The notes: generated by a model from the sequence alone, not told the origin. Shown: positions 8,776 to 17,451, counted from the stretch's first letter. The stretch is 64,000 bases of DNA from Gabonibacter massiliensis (GCA_001487125.1 LN913013.1:2260048-2324047); one strand, 5' to 3'. Made by a program: numbers and translations.

Positions 8776-10587
8776 TTATTTGCGAAATAAGTGTTTGAAT
8801 TGGTGCGAATAGAGCCTGGAAAGTCCCTGTCTGTTATCGATAGCTTCTCCTACAACGATCATTGTGGTGAGAGTCAGGTGATTTTCTTTTATGATCCGGG
8901 CCAAATCTTTTAATTCTCCCCGGTAAATCCGTTCGTCTTTCCAAGTCAGATGGTAACAGGCAGCTACCGGAGTCGTGGGCGGATAATGTTCCAACAACTC
9001 GCTCTGTACTTGCTCTGCGATAGAAGCACTTAGGAAAATACACATAGTGCTTTGTGACCGGGCCAACAGGTGTAGTTTCTCTTTTTCCGGCATCGGGGTG
9101 CGGCCTTCTCCCCGGGTAAGGATAATGGTCTGTACTTTTTCCGGTATGGTGAATTGGGATTGTAAAGCTGCTGCTGCTGCCAGGAAAGAAGAGATTCCGG
9201 GCGTAATGTGATAGTGCATGCCGTATTCGTCGAAAAAGGCCATTTGTTCTTGAATCGCCCCGTAAATGCAAGGGTCTCCGGTGTGAAGTCTGACGATAAA
9301 GAGTCCTTTATCGTAAAACTCTTTCATAATTGCGAATTGTTCTTCCAAATCCATAGAAGCAGAACTGCGTACGGTTGCTCCTGGTTTGGCGTAATAGGTT
9401 AGTTCCACGGGGACCAGACTACCGGCATACAGAATAAGGTCTGCCTGTTCGAGGAAGCGCTTTCCTTTTACGGAAATTAATTCGGGATCCCCGGGTCCGG
9501 CGCCGACAATTTCTATGAAACCTTTACGTTCCGCAAGGGCATCGCATGCTATGGCGTAGGTAAAATGGCTCCCTTCAAGAAGGGACATTTTTTGTTTTTC
9601 AATAAACAGCTGTTCGTTGCGGGCGCTTTTCAAAGCTGTACTTTCTGCCACTCCGTAAACAGAGGTAACTTCGAAAACTTTTTCGGAAGGATTGGGAACC
9701 GCTATGCCTTGTAGATCTTCTGTCGCATATACGGTAAGAGGAAGTTCTGTTTGTCGGGAGATTTCCCGGATAAGGGGCTCCTCTTTTTTTAGTTCGATAG
9801 TGGAAATGCTTTTTAGAGATAAAGGAGATAAGCCTTTGGTTGTCATATCTTTTTTTATCCATTCCCACGTTCCTTCCGGGTGAGCGTTCCTTTTACAGCC
9901 TATTCCCATGTGGAGGACAGGGGGGCGGAAGATAAGGGTCGGTATGGAAAAATTGTAAATGCGGGGAGTGACGGCGATCAACAAGTGAAAGCGTTCTTGA
10001 GGAACGTCTTCAAATCGATAGAATAGTTCTACATGTTCAGGACAGGTATGTTCCATATAGTTTGTGCCTTTGTCTCTGATATCCAACAACAGGGCCGTCG
10101 GGCGTTTGTTTACAAAGGCGGCGATGATCTCGTTCATCGGGTGTGTTTTTTCCGCTTTCCATCCGAATTGGCGGTCGAGGGTATCGAGAGCCCATAGGTT
10201 TGTATTATCGCTCTGCGTGGTAATAATGGCCTCTCCGCCGATAATTCCCGCTATGCGTTTGGCTAATTCGTTTGCACCTCCCACGTGTCCTGACAAAACC
10301 GGGATGACGTGTTTCCCTACGGCGTCTATGTTGATCACGGCAGGATCCTTGTATTTGGATTGGATACAGGGGGCTATGGTCCGAACACATATACCTAAAG
10401 CTCCTATGAACAGGAGAGCGTCGAAATCATGGAAATGAACTGCGGTAAATGTGGCGATGGAGTCGATAGGAGTGCATCCTTCTCGTTCTATCGATGAAAA
10501 TATTTCGCTGTTTGGCATCTCCCGGCGGATGGTCCGAGCCGTTTCGGCTCCCTGATCCGAGGCTATGATGATGGCTATCGAATTCAT
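8776..10587 (-). CDS. cbiGF: Fused cobalt-precorrin-5A hydrolase / cobalt-precorrin-4 C11-methyltransferase (CbiG-CbiF)
   Basis: Residues 1-345 are CbiG, which opens the delta-lactone and releases acetaldehyde. Its signature VLSGHVGGANELAKRIAG is near residue 97, and its C-terminal domain starts at MGIGCKRN (227) with GVAESTAL near 312. Residues 356-603 are CbiF, an S-adenosylmethionine C-11 methylase with GAGPGDPELISVKG at 362, LYAGSLVP near 385 and HTGDPCIYGAIQEQ near 435. CbiF makes the substrate of CbiG, so the fusion joins consecutive steps. The gene starts four bases after the stop of cbiET, which indicates one transcript. Both domains have normal length and no missing motif was seen. 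Confidence 0.92.
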   Translation of the reverse strand: MNSIAIIIASDQGAETARTIRREMPNSEIFSSIEREGCTPIDSIATFTAVHFHDFDALLFIGALGICVRTIAPCIQSKYKDPAVINIDAVGKHVIPVLSGHVGGANELAKRIAGIIGGEAIITTQSDNTNLWALDTLDRQFGWKAEKTHPMNEIIAAFVNKRPTALLLDIRDKGTNYMEHTCPEHVELFYRFEDVPQERFHLLIAVTPRIYNFSIPTLIFRPPVLHMGIGCKRNAHPEGTWEWIKKDMTTKGLSPLSLKSISTIELKKEEPLIREISRQTELPLTVYATEDLQGIAVPNPSEKVFEVTSVYGVAESTALKSARNEQLFIEKQKMSLLEGSHFTYAIACDALAERKGFIEIVGAGPGDPELISVKGKRFLEQADLILYAGSLVPVELTYYAKPGATVRSSASMDLEEQFAIMKEFYDKGLFIVRLHTGDPCIYGAIQEQMAFFDEYGMHYHITPGISSFLAAAAALQSQFTIPEKVQTIILTRGEGRTPMPEKEKLHLLARSQSTMCIFLSASIAEQVQSELLEHYPPTTPVAACYHLTWKDERIYRGELKDLARIIKENHLTLTTMIVVGEAIDNRQGLSRLYSHQFKHLFRK

Positions 10588-10591
10588 ATGA

Positions 10592-11776
10592 TTAACTGTT
10601 TTTTGTCGCTTGAATAATTTCTATCGGGTTATGTTGATCGACGGTTATACGGTGTCGTTTGGTGATCGTAAAACCGCATTGTTCCGCCGTAACGGTAAAT
10701 AATCGATTGCTCTCTTCCGAGACGGAATTGAATACGACAGGGCCTCCCGAAACGATCTTTTCGCTTAGGATATGTAAGATCTCCTTCATTTTTCCCCCGT
10801 GTCCGCCGATAAAAACGGCATCGGGATAGGGGATGCCTGTCAAGTCTGCCGTGGTAAAATCTTCTGCGATGATTTCGATTCCCGGGGTACCGAACTTTTG
10901 GCAGTTGGCGTACATCAGTTCTTCTCCTTCCGGTCGTTGTTCGAAAGCGGTAATATGAAGATGGGGAAATTGTAGTTTAGCTTCGATGGATACGGAACCG
11001 GTACAAAATCCGATATCCCATAAATGTTGCCGGGATCGGAGATCTAACATGCTTAAAGATAGTAAGCGAACCGGCATTTTCGTGATCATCTTGCTTCTTC
11101 CGTTCAGCAGATGGAAATCCTCTTCCGGGAGGCCGAAAGGTCGCTCTCGGGGATAAGTTTGTTCGAGGATAATGCAATTGGGGAATTGAAATTCTTGTTT
11201 GCAGACTTCCGGCAAGGAGAACCTCCGTATTCTTTCTTCTGTGTTTCCCAGTAATTCACCGACGGTCATTTGGTAGTTGTCGTATCCGAATTCAAGCATT
11301 CGTTGGGCAATGGCAGGGGGCGTTTTTTCACGGTCGGTCAGAATACCTATCTTTTTCCCTCCTTCAATCAATGTTTTGTCGAATTCATGCCATGGGCGCC
11401 CTGTAAGAGAGACCGTATGCATGTCGTGGTAAGGCAGAAGCAGGCGGTGTGACAGGGTTTGTAACGAATTGAAACAGGGGTATAGTATGATCTTTGCCTG
11501 AGGCAATCGTTTCTGGATCGTAGTTGCAAACCCGAAAAAAAGAGGATCACCGGAAGCAAAAACAACGATTTCCCCCCATAAGGCGTATTGTCGGAATACG
11601 TTGTCCAAGGGAACGGTTATATCTATCCAAGTGTAATCGGGCGGAAGCAACTTCTTAACGAGTTCATGATGTCGTTTCCCTCCGGAAAAAACAGAATGAC
11701 TACTGATGAGCGAACGGATATGCTTATTAAAATCCGGTTCTTTGTTGTCGTCCAATCCGATTACAATAAATTCCAT
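10592..11776 (-). CDS. cbiET: Fused cobalt-precorrin-7 C5-methyltransferase / cobalt-precorrin-6B C15-methyltransferase, decarboxylating (CbiE-CbiT)
   Basis: The 394-residue product carries CbiE in residues 1-205, with FASGDPLFFGFA near 73, and CbiT from about residue 215, with the methyltransferase loop LWDIGFCTGSVSIEAK at 252. Together they methylate C-5 and C-15 and remove the ring-C acetate carboxyl, like CobL of the aerobic pathway. The frame is open for 33 more codons upstream, but ATG 11776 begins directly at the CbiE domain (MEFIVIGLDDNKEP), so that start is used. It follows cbiHC by 53 bases and precedes cbiGF by four. Confidence 0.92.
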   Translation of the reverse strand: MEFIVIGLDDNKEPDFNKHIRSLISSHSVFSGGKRHHELVKKLLPPDYTWIDITVPLDNVFRQYALWGEIVVFASGDPLFFGFATTIQKRLPQAKIILYPCFNSLQTLSHRLLLPYHDMHTVSLTGRPWHEFDKTLIEGGKKIGILTDREKTPPAIAQRMLEFGYDNYQMTVGELLGNTEERIRRFSLPEVCKQEFQFPNCIILEQTYPRERPFGLPEEDFHLLNGRSKMITKMPVRLLSLSMLDLRSRQHLWDIGFCTGSVSIEAKLQFPHLHITAFEQRPEGEELMYANCQKFGTPGIEIIAEDFTTADLTGIPYPDAVFIGGHGGKMKEILHILSEKIVSGGPVVFNSVSEESNRLFTVTAEQCGFTITKRHRITVDQHNPIEIIQATKNS

Positions 11777-11829
11777 AAGAATAAAATTAAAAATGAAATA
11801 CACACGGAACGCAAATAGGGTATCTGAAA

Positions 11830-13239
11830 TTATAAATCTCTTCCGGGACGTAATTGCGACGCATCGTCGAAGCAAAGGATAGCATTGACAATTGTAGCGG
11901 CAAGATTACTTCCTCCCTTACGTCCTTCTATGATAATCTTGGGTATACGGGTGAATGATTTAAGCATATGCTTGGATTCCCGTACATTGACGAATCCAAC
12001 GGGTGCTCCGATAACTCCCGCGGGACGGGCTTTCCCTTTGCGGATTAACGAACAGAGTTCCATCAGGGCGGTGGGGGCGTTCCCGAAAACGTACAAAGCT
12101 TCAGGATGTTCTTCTGCTGCCAACCGGATTCCGGCTTGTGTCCTGGTAATATTCAGCTGGTTAGCCATTTCAGCGGTTCGTTCGTCATGCAAATAACATT
12201 TTACGGATACTCCTAAACGTTCGAGAGCTCCTTTTCGGATACCCGATGCGGCCATCGTAACATCCGTAATGATTGTCCGGATCTTTCTCTCCTTGAAATC
12301 TTGGTACAATTTCTCCACGGCTAAGGGATCGGAGTAAAAGATATTTTCCATATCGAAATCGGCTGTGGTATGGATCGTGTGTAATAATGCCCATTTCCGA
12401 TCCAAAGGTATATCCTTGTTCTTTAATTCCGAGGCTATGGTACGGAAACTTTGAATCATAATTTCTTGCCCTATTTTCATCTCGGTGTCGGATTCTTGAT
12501 CCCGATAGTAGCCGCGGGGAGTGATGATGTGATTGTCCCACGCGTAGGATTGAGAATTACCGATAATTACGATGGTAAACATGTCGACCTCTTCCGGGTC
12601 GAAATCGGTAAGGGTAGTTATTTTTGTCTTTTGTTCCGTTCTGCCTGCTTGACGGACAAACCCGACCGGGTTTTCCGGTTGGCGATACTCTAAAAAGATC
12701 TCCTTTAAACGATGAAGTTGCCAGTAACGGCCTTCACTTTTCGGATTATATATGGCTGTGACGAAATCGGCAGCAGCAGCTGCTGCTATTCGTTTTTCGA
12801 TTTTTTCCCAAGGGGTCATTAAATCGGAAAGGGAGATGATGCAGAAGTCGTGTCCGATCGGTGCACCCAAAAGAGCCGCTCCCTTTTGAAAGGCACTGAT
12901 GCCGGGAAGAATCTCAATTTCGATGTCGCTGTTTAACTCTTTTTTCATTTCCAAAATAAGGGGAGCCATACCGTATATGCCGGCATCCCCCGAGCTGATC
13001 ACACAAACTGTTTTCCCGTTTTGAGCTTGCCGGAAAGCTTCTGCTGCCCGATCTTGTTCTTTTTTCATTCCCGTGTCGACACATTTTGCGTGACTGCCGA
13101 TAATTTCCTGAATGAATCCGAAGTAGTATTTATAGCCGATAACAACGTCTGAATCGGCTATGGCTGTCCGTACGGCAGGCGTAATATCTTCTTTGCTTCC
13201 CGGACCGATACCCGCTACGTATATTTTTCCGTTATTCAT
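11830..13239 (-). CDS. cbiHC: Fused cobalt-precorrin-3B C17-methyltransferase / cobalt-precorrin-8 methylmutase (CbiH-CbiC)
   Basis: The 469-residue protein has CbiH in residues 1-240, with YVAGIGPGSKEDIT at 7-20 and SSGDAGIYGMA at 82-92; CbiH methylates C-17 and contracts the ring. CbiC occupies residues 250-469, with LLHTIHTTADFDM at 285-297 holding the expected catalytic histidine and VIGAPVGFVNVRESK near 425; CbiC moves the C-11 methyl group to C-12. Start ATG 13239 is chosen over an ATG 50 codons upstream because a TAACTTTGT promoter element lies at 13260-13268, inside that longer frame. It leads the cbiHC-cbiET-cbiGF-cbiJD group. Confidence 0.93.
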   Translation of the reverse strand: MNNGKIYVAGIGPGSKEDITPAVRTAIADSDVVIGYKYYFGFIQEIIGSHAKCVDTGMKKEQDRAAEAFRQAQNGKTVCVISSGDAGIYGMAPLILEMKKELNSDIEIEILPGISAFQKGAALLGAPIGHDFCIISLSDLMTPWEKIEKRIAAAAAADFVTAIYNPKSEGRYWQLHRLKEIFLEYRQPENPVGFVRQAGRTEQKTKITTLTDFDPEEVDMFTIVIIGNSQSYAWDNHIITPRGYYRDQESDTEMKIGQEIMIQSFRTIASELKNKDIPLDRKWALLHTIHTTADFDMENIFYSDPLAVEKLYQDFKERKIRTIITDVTMAASGIRKGALERLGVSVKCYLHDERTAEMANQLNITRTQAGIRLAAEEHPEALYVFGNAPTALMELCSLIRKGKARPAGVIGAPVGFVNVRESKHMLKSFTRIPKIIIEGRKGGSNLAATIVNAILCFDDASQLRPGRDL

Positions 13240-13259
13240 ATTTGAATTGTTTAACCGGA

Positions 13260-13268
13260 ACAAAGTTA
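13260..13268 (-). promoter_or_regulatory. -7 promoter element of cbiHC
   Basis: The minus strand reads TAACTTTGT, matching TAnnTTTG. A start about seven bases downstream would give a leader of roughly 15 bases, with no room for a riboswitch. This suggests the cbiHC group can be transcribed apart from the riboswitch-led TonB receptor/cbiK unit. Confidence 0.5.
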
Positions 13269-13439
13269 CTTTTTTTATTTCACTTTCATAGAATCCATAA
13301 GGTTCTTCAAATCGATAAAGTTTTAAAAGCCCATGGGGTATAAATGATTTCTGATTGAGTTTTGCTCTTGCCTTCTTTACAATCGTCAATATTTTTAATC
13401 ATTCGATCGCTAAATTGCTTAATTCCAGCATCTTTTTAA

Positions 13440-13575
13440 TCTTTTGATCTCTTCGGGATACCCCTCGGGGGACCGGGACGTTCCCGACGGTCGTGTAGAC
13501 GGTTTCCGTTCCCTGGTCTCCGGGACTCGCTTCGCTCGGACATTCCGTCGTCCGGACATTCCGGAAACCGCATGC
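13440..13575. other. GC-richer structured intergenic segment of unknown function
   Basis: The 494-base gap between cbiHC and cbiK holds no convincing gene. Within it, this segment is richer in G and C than its flanks and full of short repeats: CGGTTTCCG at 13500-13508 is mirrored by CGGAAACCG at 13562-13570, CGGACATTCCG occurs twice between 13537 and 13563, and CGGGACGTTCCCG near 13473 is self-complementary. It could fold into an extended hairpin. Short open frames exist on both strands but lack a start context. The rest of the gap (13630-13733) is AT-rich with repeated ACAATCTACAATTTACAATC-like runs. Confidence 0.4.
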
Positions 13576-13733
13576 GACGCTTGCCGTTCCTTGTTTATGT
13601 TCCCTCGTTTTATCCTTCCCTCTCCTCCGTTCATTGTAAATTCAAGATTGGCTGCTGCTTTTTAATTTACAATCTACAATCTACAATTTACAATCGTCAA
13701 TCTTTTCAATCCTTCTATCTCTTAATTCTTCCA

Positions 13734-14660
13734 TCACTCGATATCGTCCGATATTTCGTATTTCTTTTTCTTGGTTACGATATCTTCTTTTTTGTGGGTA
13801 GCCGCGTAACGTGCATGTTGGATGAAAATATCCTGAATGCGGGAATGTTCACCTAATCCTTTCAGAAAGAGAGAAACACGATATCCGTTTTTTTCCAATT
13901 TTTCTTTCCACTCTTTGGCGATATCGTTTTTAGCGTGATCTCCGGCTACGAACATAAAGGGGATAAGGGTAACTTCTTTACTTCCGGATGATTTAAGGCC
14001 GGACAGTACATTTTCAAAGGTCGGATAGCCTTCTATGGTTCCGATATGGTAATTTTTATGTCCTTCTGCTTTCATCATGTAATCAAGCATACCGTAAGAG
14101 GCGTTTCCCGGATGATAAGTTCCGTGGCAGACAAATACGCATTCTCCTTTCGTTTTTCCTTTTAATTCTGCGGCGATTGCTTTTATGGCTTTAAGGTAGT
14201 CTTCCGGTGAGTAGAGTAACGGGTTTCCGATACGGATATCCTTGAATTTGGATTGTAGTTGAGCCGCATCCCGACGTAATGATTCCATTTCGACACCCTC
14301 GATAATGTTCGTCGACTGTATGATGATATGAGTATAGCCTTCTGTTGCCAATTTGTTTAACGCCTCTGTCGGGTTTGGTTTCCGAACACCTTTTTCTTTT
14401 AGACGGCGTATAATCATACGGGAGGTATAAGCTTCTCGGACTTCGATAGTCTGAAACTCTTTTTTCATTTTTTGATTAATGGCATCAATGGTCAAGGCCC
14501 GGGTATCGTCATGGGTTGTCCCGAAATGTACGACGAGAAGAGCGATTTTATCGTTGGGCCCTACTGTTTTAAAGATGTCGGATTCTTTAAAACCTTCTCC
14601 GTGTCCGAAGAGAGTTATGTGGAAAAGTAGTAATAAGATGACAAATAATATGTTTTTCAT
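13734..14660 (-). CDS. cbiK: Exported CbiK-type sirohydrochlorin cobaltochelatase
   Basis: The 308-residue product matches anaerobic cobalt chelatase CbiK: ALLVVHFGTTHDDTRALTID near residue 40, HIIIQSTNIIEGVEME near 111, FVCHGTYHPGNASYG near 175 and PFMFVAGDHAKNDIA near 224. The histidines of the last two motifs are candidates for metal binding and catalysis. Unlike the cytoplasmic Salmonella enzyme it has an N-terminal signal (LFVILLLLFHITLFG) with no lipobox, so it should be periplasmic, like CbiKP of Desulfovibrio. It follows a TonB receptor gene by 83 bases under the same cobalamin riboswitch. P. gingivalis IhtB, an exported CbiK relative encoded next to a TonB receptor, binds haem, so metal or tetrapyrrole capture is an alternative role. 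Confidence 0.88.
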   Translation of the reverse strand: MKNILFVILLLLFHITLFGHGEGFKESDIFKTVGPNDKIALLVVHFGTTHDDTRALTIDAINQKMKKEFQTIEVREAYTSRMIIRRLKEKGVRKPNPTEALNKLATEGYTHIIIQSTNIIEGVEMESLRRDAAQLQSKFKDIRIGNPLLYSPEDYLKAIKAIAAELKGKTKGECVFVCHGTYHPGNASYGMLDYMMKAEGHKNYHIGTIEGYPTFENVLSGLKSSGSKEVTLIPFMFVAGDHAKNDIAKEWKEKLEKNGYRVSLFLKGLGEHSRIQDIFIQHARYAATHKKEDIVTKKKKYEISDDIE

Positions 14661-14677
14661 GACAAGAAAGGGATAAT

Positions 14678-14736
14678 CCCCGGGATGTTCGAAAATTCTA
14701 AAAAAGGGTAGATGTGTTTTTCAAACATCTCCGGGG
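14678..14736. repeat. Inverted repeat between the TonB receptor gene and cbiK
   Basis: CCCCGGGATGTT at 14678-14689 pairs with AACATCTCCGGGG at 14724-14736, leaving a loop of about 34 bases. It lies in the 83-base gap of the putative receptor-cbiK operon and has no following U-run on the minus strand. It is therefore more likely a processing or stability element, or a weak attenuator, than a full terminator. Confidence 0.45.
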
Positions 14737-14743
14737 AGATGGG

Positions 14744-16984
14744 TTATTTGGTGAAACGAATAATCAAACTGGCAAACAAGGTCCTGCCCGGATTGAGCGT
14801 GGCGTAATTCACCCCGTTCGGACGATCGTCCGTCCAGTCAAAAATATTGTCTATTCCGGCATTCACCTCAAAGAAGAAGTTTCCTACCGGGGCAAAAGTG
14901 TGGGTGGTTGCCAGATTCCATAATTGATATTTCGGGGCGCTCTTGTCCGTATAGATGGGTTTCCCCGTCGTTTTATCCTTTGTTTCGGAATAGATGTATT
15001 TTTGTCCTTGTATTCTTCCGTTTACATTTACGTTCAGTCTGTATTTGTTCCATTCGTGCATCCATCCGGCACGGAAGGTGGCCGCGTGTCTTACGGCCTC
15101 GTTCAACCGGTGTCCGGTTTTTCGGTCTTTGGCATAAACACAATTATAGGCTCCACCTGCGGAGAAACCGTATCCGAGATAACTGTTAACGGAAATATCG
15201 AACCCTTGAGCACGCGCTTTATCTAAATTGCGATACATTTTCCTCGTTTTGATTCCGTTTTCCTTGTCCTCTTCCGTTAATTCCAATTCGTAACTGTCAA
15301 TGATATCCTTAATGTCATTGATATATCCGTTTACCGAGATATTCAGAAATCTTCCGACATATTCGACGTTCAAACTGTAATAGTTTGATTTTTCTGGTTT
15401 TAAATCCGGATTTCCGATGGTAATGGATCCCCGGTTCTCGTAATCATAATAGAGTTCCTGTAAGGTCGGTGCTTTGAAACCGGCGGAATAGGCAGCCCTG
15501 AAATTGAATTTTTTCAAAGAGTACATCAAGGCTAATTTAGGGGTAAACCTGTTTTTGAAATTTTCATGGTAAACGTAACGGAATCCGGGAAGGATCTGAA
15601 GTTTGTCCCATAGGCGTATTTCGTCCTGTGCATAAATGGCGAGTGTATATACCTCTTTAGGTTCATCCAAGCTGCCGGGATTTTTCATGTAGTCGTCCAC
15701 GTATTCGGCACCCACGGTGAATTTGTTAAAATCACCGACCCGGAATACGCTTCTCAGATTGGCATTATAGTACTTTTGACGTTTGGTCAGTTCCTCGTCG
15801 CCAACCCGGAAGGTCGTGTCGTTTTTGACCACCTGTGCCACGGTATAAAGCTTGTTATACTCGTAGTTGTCCATGTATAAATCTAAAGCAATATAGGCTT
15901 TGTTATCAAACAGGTATTTTCCTCCTACACCGCAATTGTAATCCATATAGGTCAAATCGTACGTGTAGCCTCCGTCGCTTTTCTTGTGTTGGACGGGACG
16001 GTTCACCTCCCGGTCAAAATAGCTTCCTTGGGCATAAAGCGATAGCCTCTGGTTCGGCTCGTAAGTGAAACGTTGGCTTACGATATTGGAAAAAAAGGAG
16101 TTGACGGATTCTTTCCTGGTAGGAACGACCGTATCTGCGCTTGTTTCGTAGGGACTTAATTTCCACCCGTCCGATTGGCGTCTTTGGTAAGAGGTTGAGG
16201 AGGTAAATTTACCGAAGTTCAGGTCTAAACTGGCGTTTTGGACGAAACTGGATTTTCCCCCGAACCGGGTTTTGGATTGGATGCTGATAGGTTCTTTGGG
16301 TTGCTCGGTAATGACATTGATAACTCCGGCAATGGCTTCCGAACCATAGAGGGAAGAGGCTGCTCCTTTCAGTATTTCGATTCGTTTTACCCGGCTCATA
16401 TCAATACGCGACAAGTCCGTATTGCCGGAAACATCTCCCGCCATTTTTTTCCCGTCCACTAAAATTAGAATATGTTTGTTCTCCAACCCGTTCATCGTGA
16501 AATAAGAACCCATGACGGTCGGACGGATGTTGAAAGAGGGATTTAATAATAATAAGGCGTCCTCGAAGGAGGTGACTCCGGCTTTTCTTATTTCTGTTCC
16601 GCTTAAAACTTCCACGGGTACGGGAGAGTCTTTTAGTCTGCGGTGAGTTCCCGTACCGGTGACAACGACCTGATTCAAGTTTACGGGCGTCCGGGATAGT
16701 TTGAAAACGATCTCTTCTGTGCTACTGTTTACTTTTATGTCTTCCGTTTCATAACCGGAAAAACTGGCTCTGAGGATGTATGTCCCCTCTGCGATGTTTT
16801 TCAGGGTAAACTCACCTTTGTTATCCGTTGCGATACCTATATTCGTGCCGATCAATCTCACGTTAGCTCCCGCGAGAGCTTTTTGGGTTTTGGCATCGAC
16901 GACTTTTCCTTTTAGGGTGATGCCGGCGAGTGAAACACTGACAACCGATAACAGCAAAGCTGTTAACACAACAAACTTTTTCAT
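14744..16984 (-). CDS. btuB: TonB-dependent outer-membrane receptor, likely for corrinoids (BtuB-like)
   Basis: The 746-residue product has a signal peptide (VLTALLLSVVSVSLAG), a CarboxypepD_reg-like domain at about residues 22-100 (LKGKVVDAKTQKALAGANV), a plug domain from about 105 with QVVVTGTGTHRRLKDSP and VKRIEILKGAASSLYGSEA near 205, and a 22-strand-type barrel ending LIIRFTK. It would import a ligand across the outer membrane using TonB energy. The cobalamin riboswitch in its leader and the neighbouring cbiK make a corrinoid or a precursor or metal chelate the likely cargo. The N-terminal extension is typical of Bacteroidota receptors and absent from E. coli BtuB. Confidence 0.88.
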   Translation of the reverse strand: MKKFVVLTALLLSVVSVSLAGITLKGKVVDAKTQKALAGANVRLIGTNIGIATDNKGEFTLKNIAEGTYILRASFSGYETEDIKVNSSTEEIVFKLSRTPVNLNQVVVTGTGTHRRLKDSPVPVEVLSGTEIRKAGVTSFEDALLLLNPSFNIRPTVMGSYFTMNGLENKHILILVDGKKMAGDVSGNTDLSRIDMSRVKRIEILKGAASSLYGSEAIAGVINVITEQPKEPISIQSKTRFGGKSSFVQNASLDLNFGKFTSSTSYQRRQSDGWKLSPYETSADTVVPTRKESVNSFFSNIVSQRFTYEPNQRLSLYAQGSYFDREVNRPVQHKKSDGGYTYDLTYMDYNCGVGGKYLFDNKAYIALDLYMDNYEYNKLYTVAQVVKNDTTFRVGDEELTKRQKYYNANLRSVFRVGDFNKFTVGAEYVDDYMKNPGSLDEPKEVYTLAIYAQDEIRLWDKLQILPGFRYVYHENFKNRFTPKLALMYSLKKFNFRAAYSAGFKAPTLQELYYDYENRGSITIGNPDLKPEKSNYYSLNVEYVGRFLNISVNGYINDIKDIIDSYELELTEEDKENGIKTRKMYRNLDKARAQGFDISVNSYLGYGFSAGGAYNCVYAKDRKTGHRLNEAVRHAATFRAGWMHEWNKYRLNVNVNGRIQGQKYIYSETKDKTTGKPIYTDKSAPKYQLWNLATTHTFAPVGNFFFEVNAGIDNIFDWTDDRPNGVNYATLNPGRTLFASLIIRFTK

Positions 16985-17014
16985 TACAATGATTAATTTT
17001 AGCTGTTTATAATT

Positions 17015-17036
17015 CTATTCCTGACCCCGGGAATAG
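17015..17036 (-). promoter_or_regulatory. Short hairpin between riboswitch and receptor start codon
   Basis: CTATTCC (17015-17021) and GGAATAG (17030-17036) are perfectly complementary around an 8-base loop, between the B12 box and the ATG at 16984. It is a candidate part of the riboswitch expression platform. No U-run follows, so it does not look like a terminator. Confidence 0.4.
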
Positions 17037-17052
17037 TTATTACCTATATGTC

Positions 17053-17232
17053 TCGGCAGGTCTCCTGACTACGCCTAAGAACGATACCTTCCCGTCCGCA
17101 ATCGGACAGTGGTGTAAGAATCTGTTCTTTGATCCTTCTTTTAAAGGACCGGGCATCACAGTAGCGGGCACTGTTCCGGATTCCAACCGGCTTCCCTCTT
17201 GTGTGTTAGCAGATATGCAACACAACACCAAA
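17053..17232 (-). promoter_or_regulatory. Cobalamin riboswitch upstream of the TonB receptor and cbiK
   Basis: Read on the minus strand, the leader starts with GGTGTTGTGTTGCATATCTG, contains the GGGAA-CCGGT core and the ACTGTGATGCCCG and ACCACTGTCCGATTGCGGA segments, and ends with the B12 box AGTCAGGAGACCTGCCG near 17071-17055. This is a full-length cobalamin aptamer. It should reduce expression of the outer-membrane receptor, and probably cbiK, when cobalamin is plentiful. Confidence 0.92.
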
Positions 17233-17238
17233 GACAGT

Positions 17239-17247
17239 GCAAATGTA
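17239..17247 (-). promoter_or_regulatory. -7 promoter element for the receptor/cbiK riboswitch transcript
   Basis: TACATTTGC on the minus strand fits TAnnTTTG and lies directly upstream of the aptamer. The same nine bases occur in front of the PepSY-gene riboswitch at 29711-29719. Confidence 0.6.
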
Positions 17248-17425
17248 TTACTTTTTGATTTGAAATAAAAAAATACTTGAAAAAAATGACAAGTTAAATC
17301 GGAGCATAAAAAAGAGCTATATCCGGTCGAAAGGAAAATAACCTGTAGCACCCGTCCCTGTGTGCTGTTCTATCTCAAAATTTTTTAATCACTCAATCTT
17401 TTTATCCGCAATCATGAATTATCAT

Positions 17426-17434
17426 TATATTTGT
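17426..17434 (+). promoter_or_regulatory. -7 promoter element of cbiA
   Basis: TATATTTGT is a full match to TAnnTTTG. It overlaps a TTG codon that would otherwise extend the cbiA frame upstream, so it fixes the start at ATG 17452 with a leader of about 10-12 bases. Confidence 0.6.
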
Positions 17435-17451
17435 CCTTCAATTCGGATCAA

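Noticed and set aside
11777..11875. N-terminal extension of cbiET
   Set aside because: The extra 33 residues do not fit the CbiE domain, which begins at MEFIVIG.
13240..13389. N-terminal extension of cbiHC
   Set aside because: A TAACTTTGT promoter element lies within it, and the CbiH domain begins at MNNGKIYVAG.
13419..13856. Open frames on both strands in the cbiHC-cbiK gap
   Set aside because: They overlap each other and the structured repeat block, are rich in arginine and serine from GC-rich repeats, and have no start signal or family resemblance.
17431..17451. TTG start for cbiA
   Set aside because: The TTG is part of the -7 element TATATTTGT and so would lie upstream of the transcription start.
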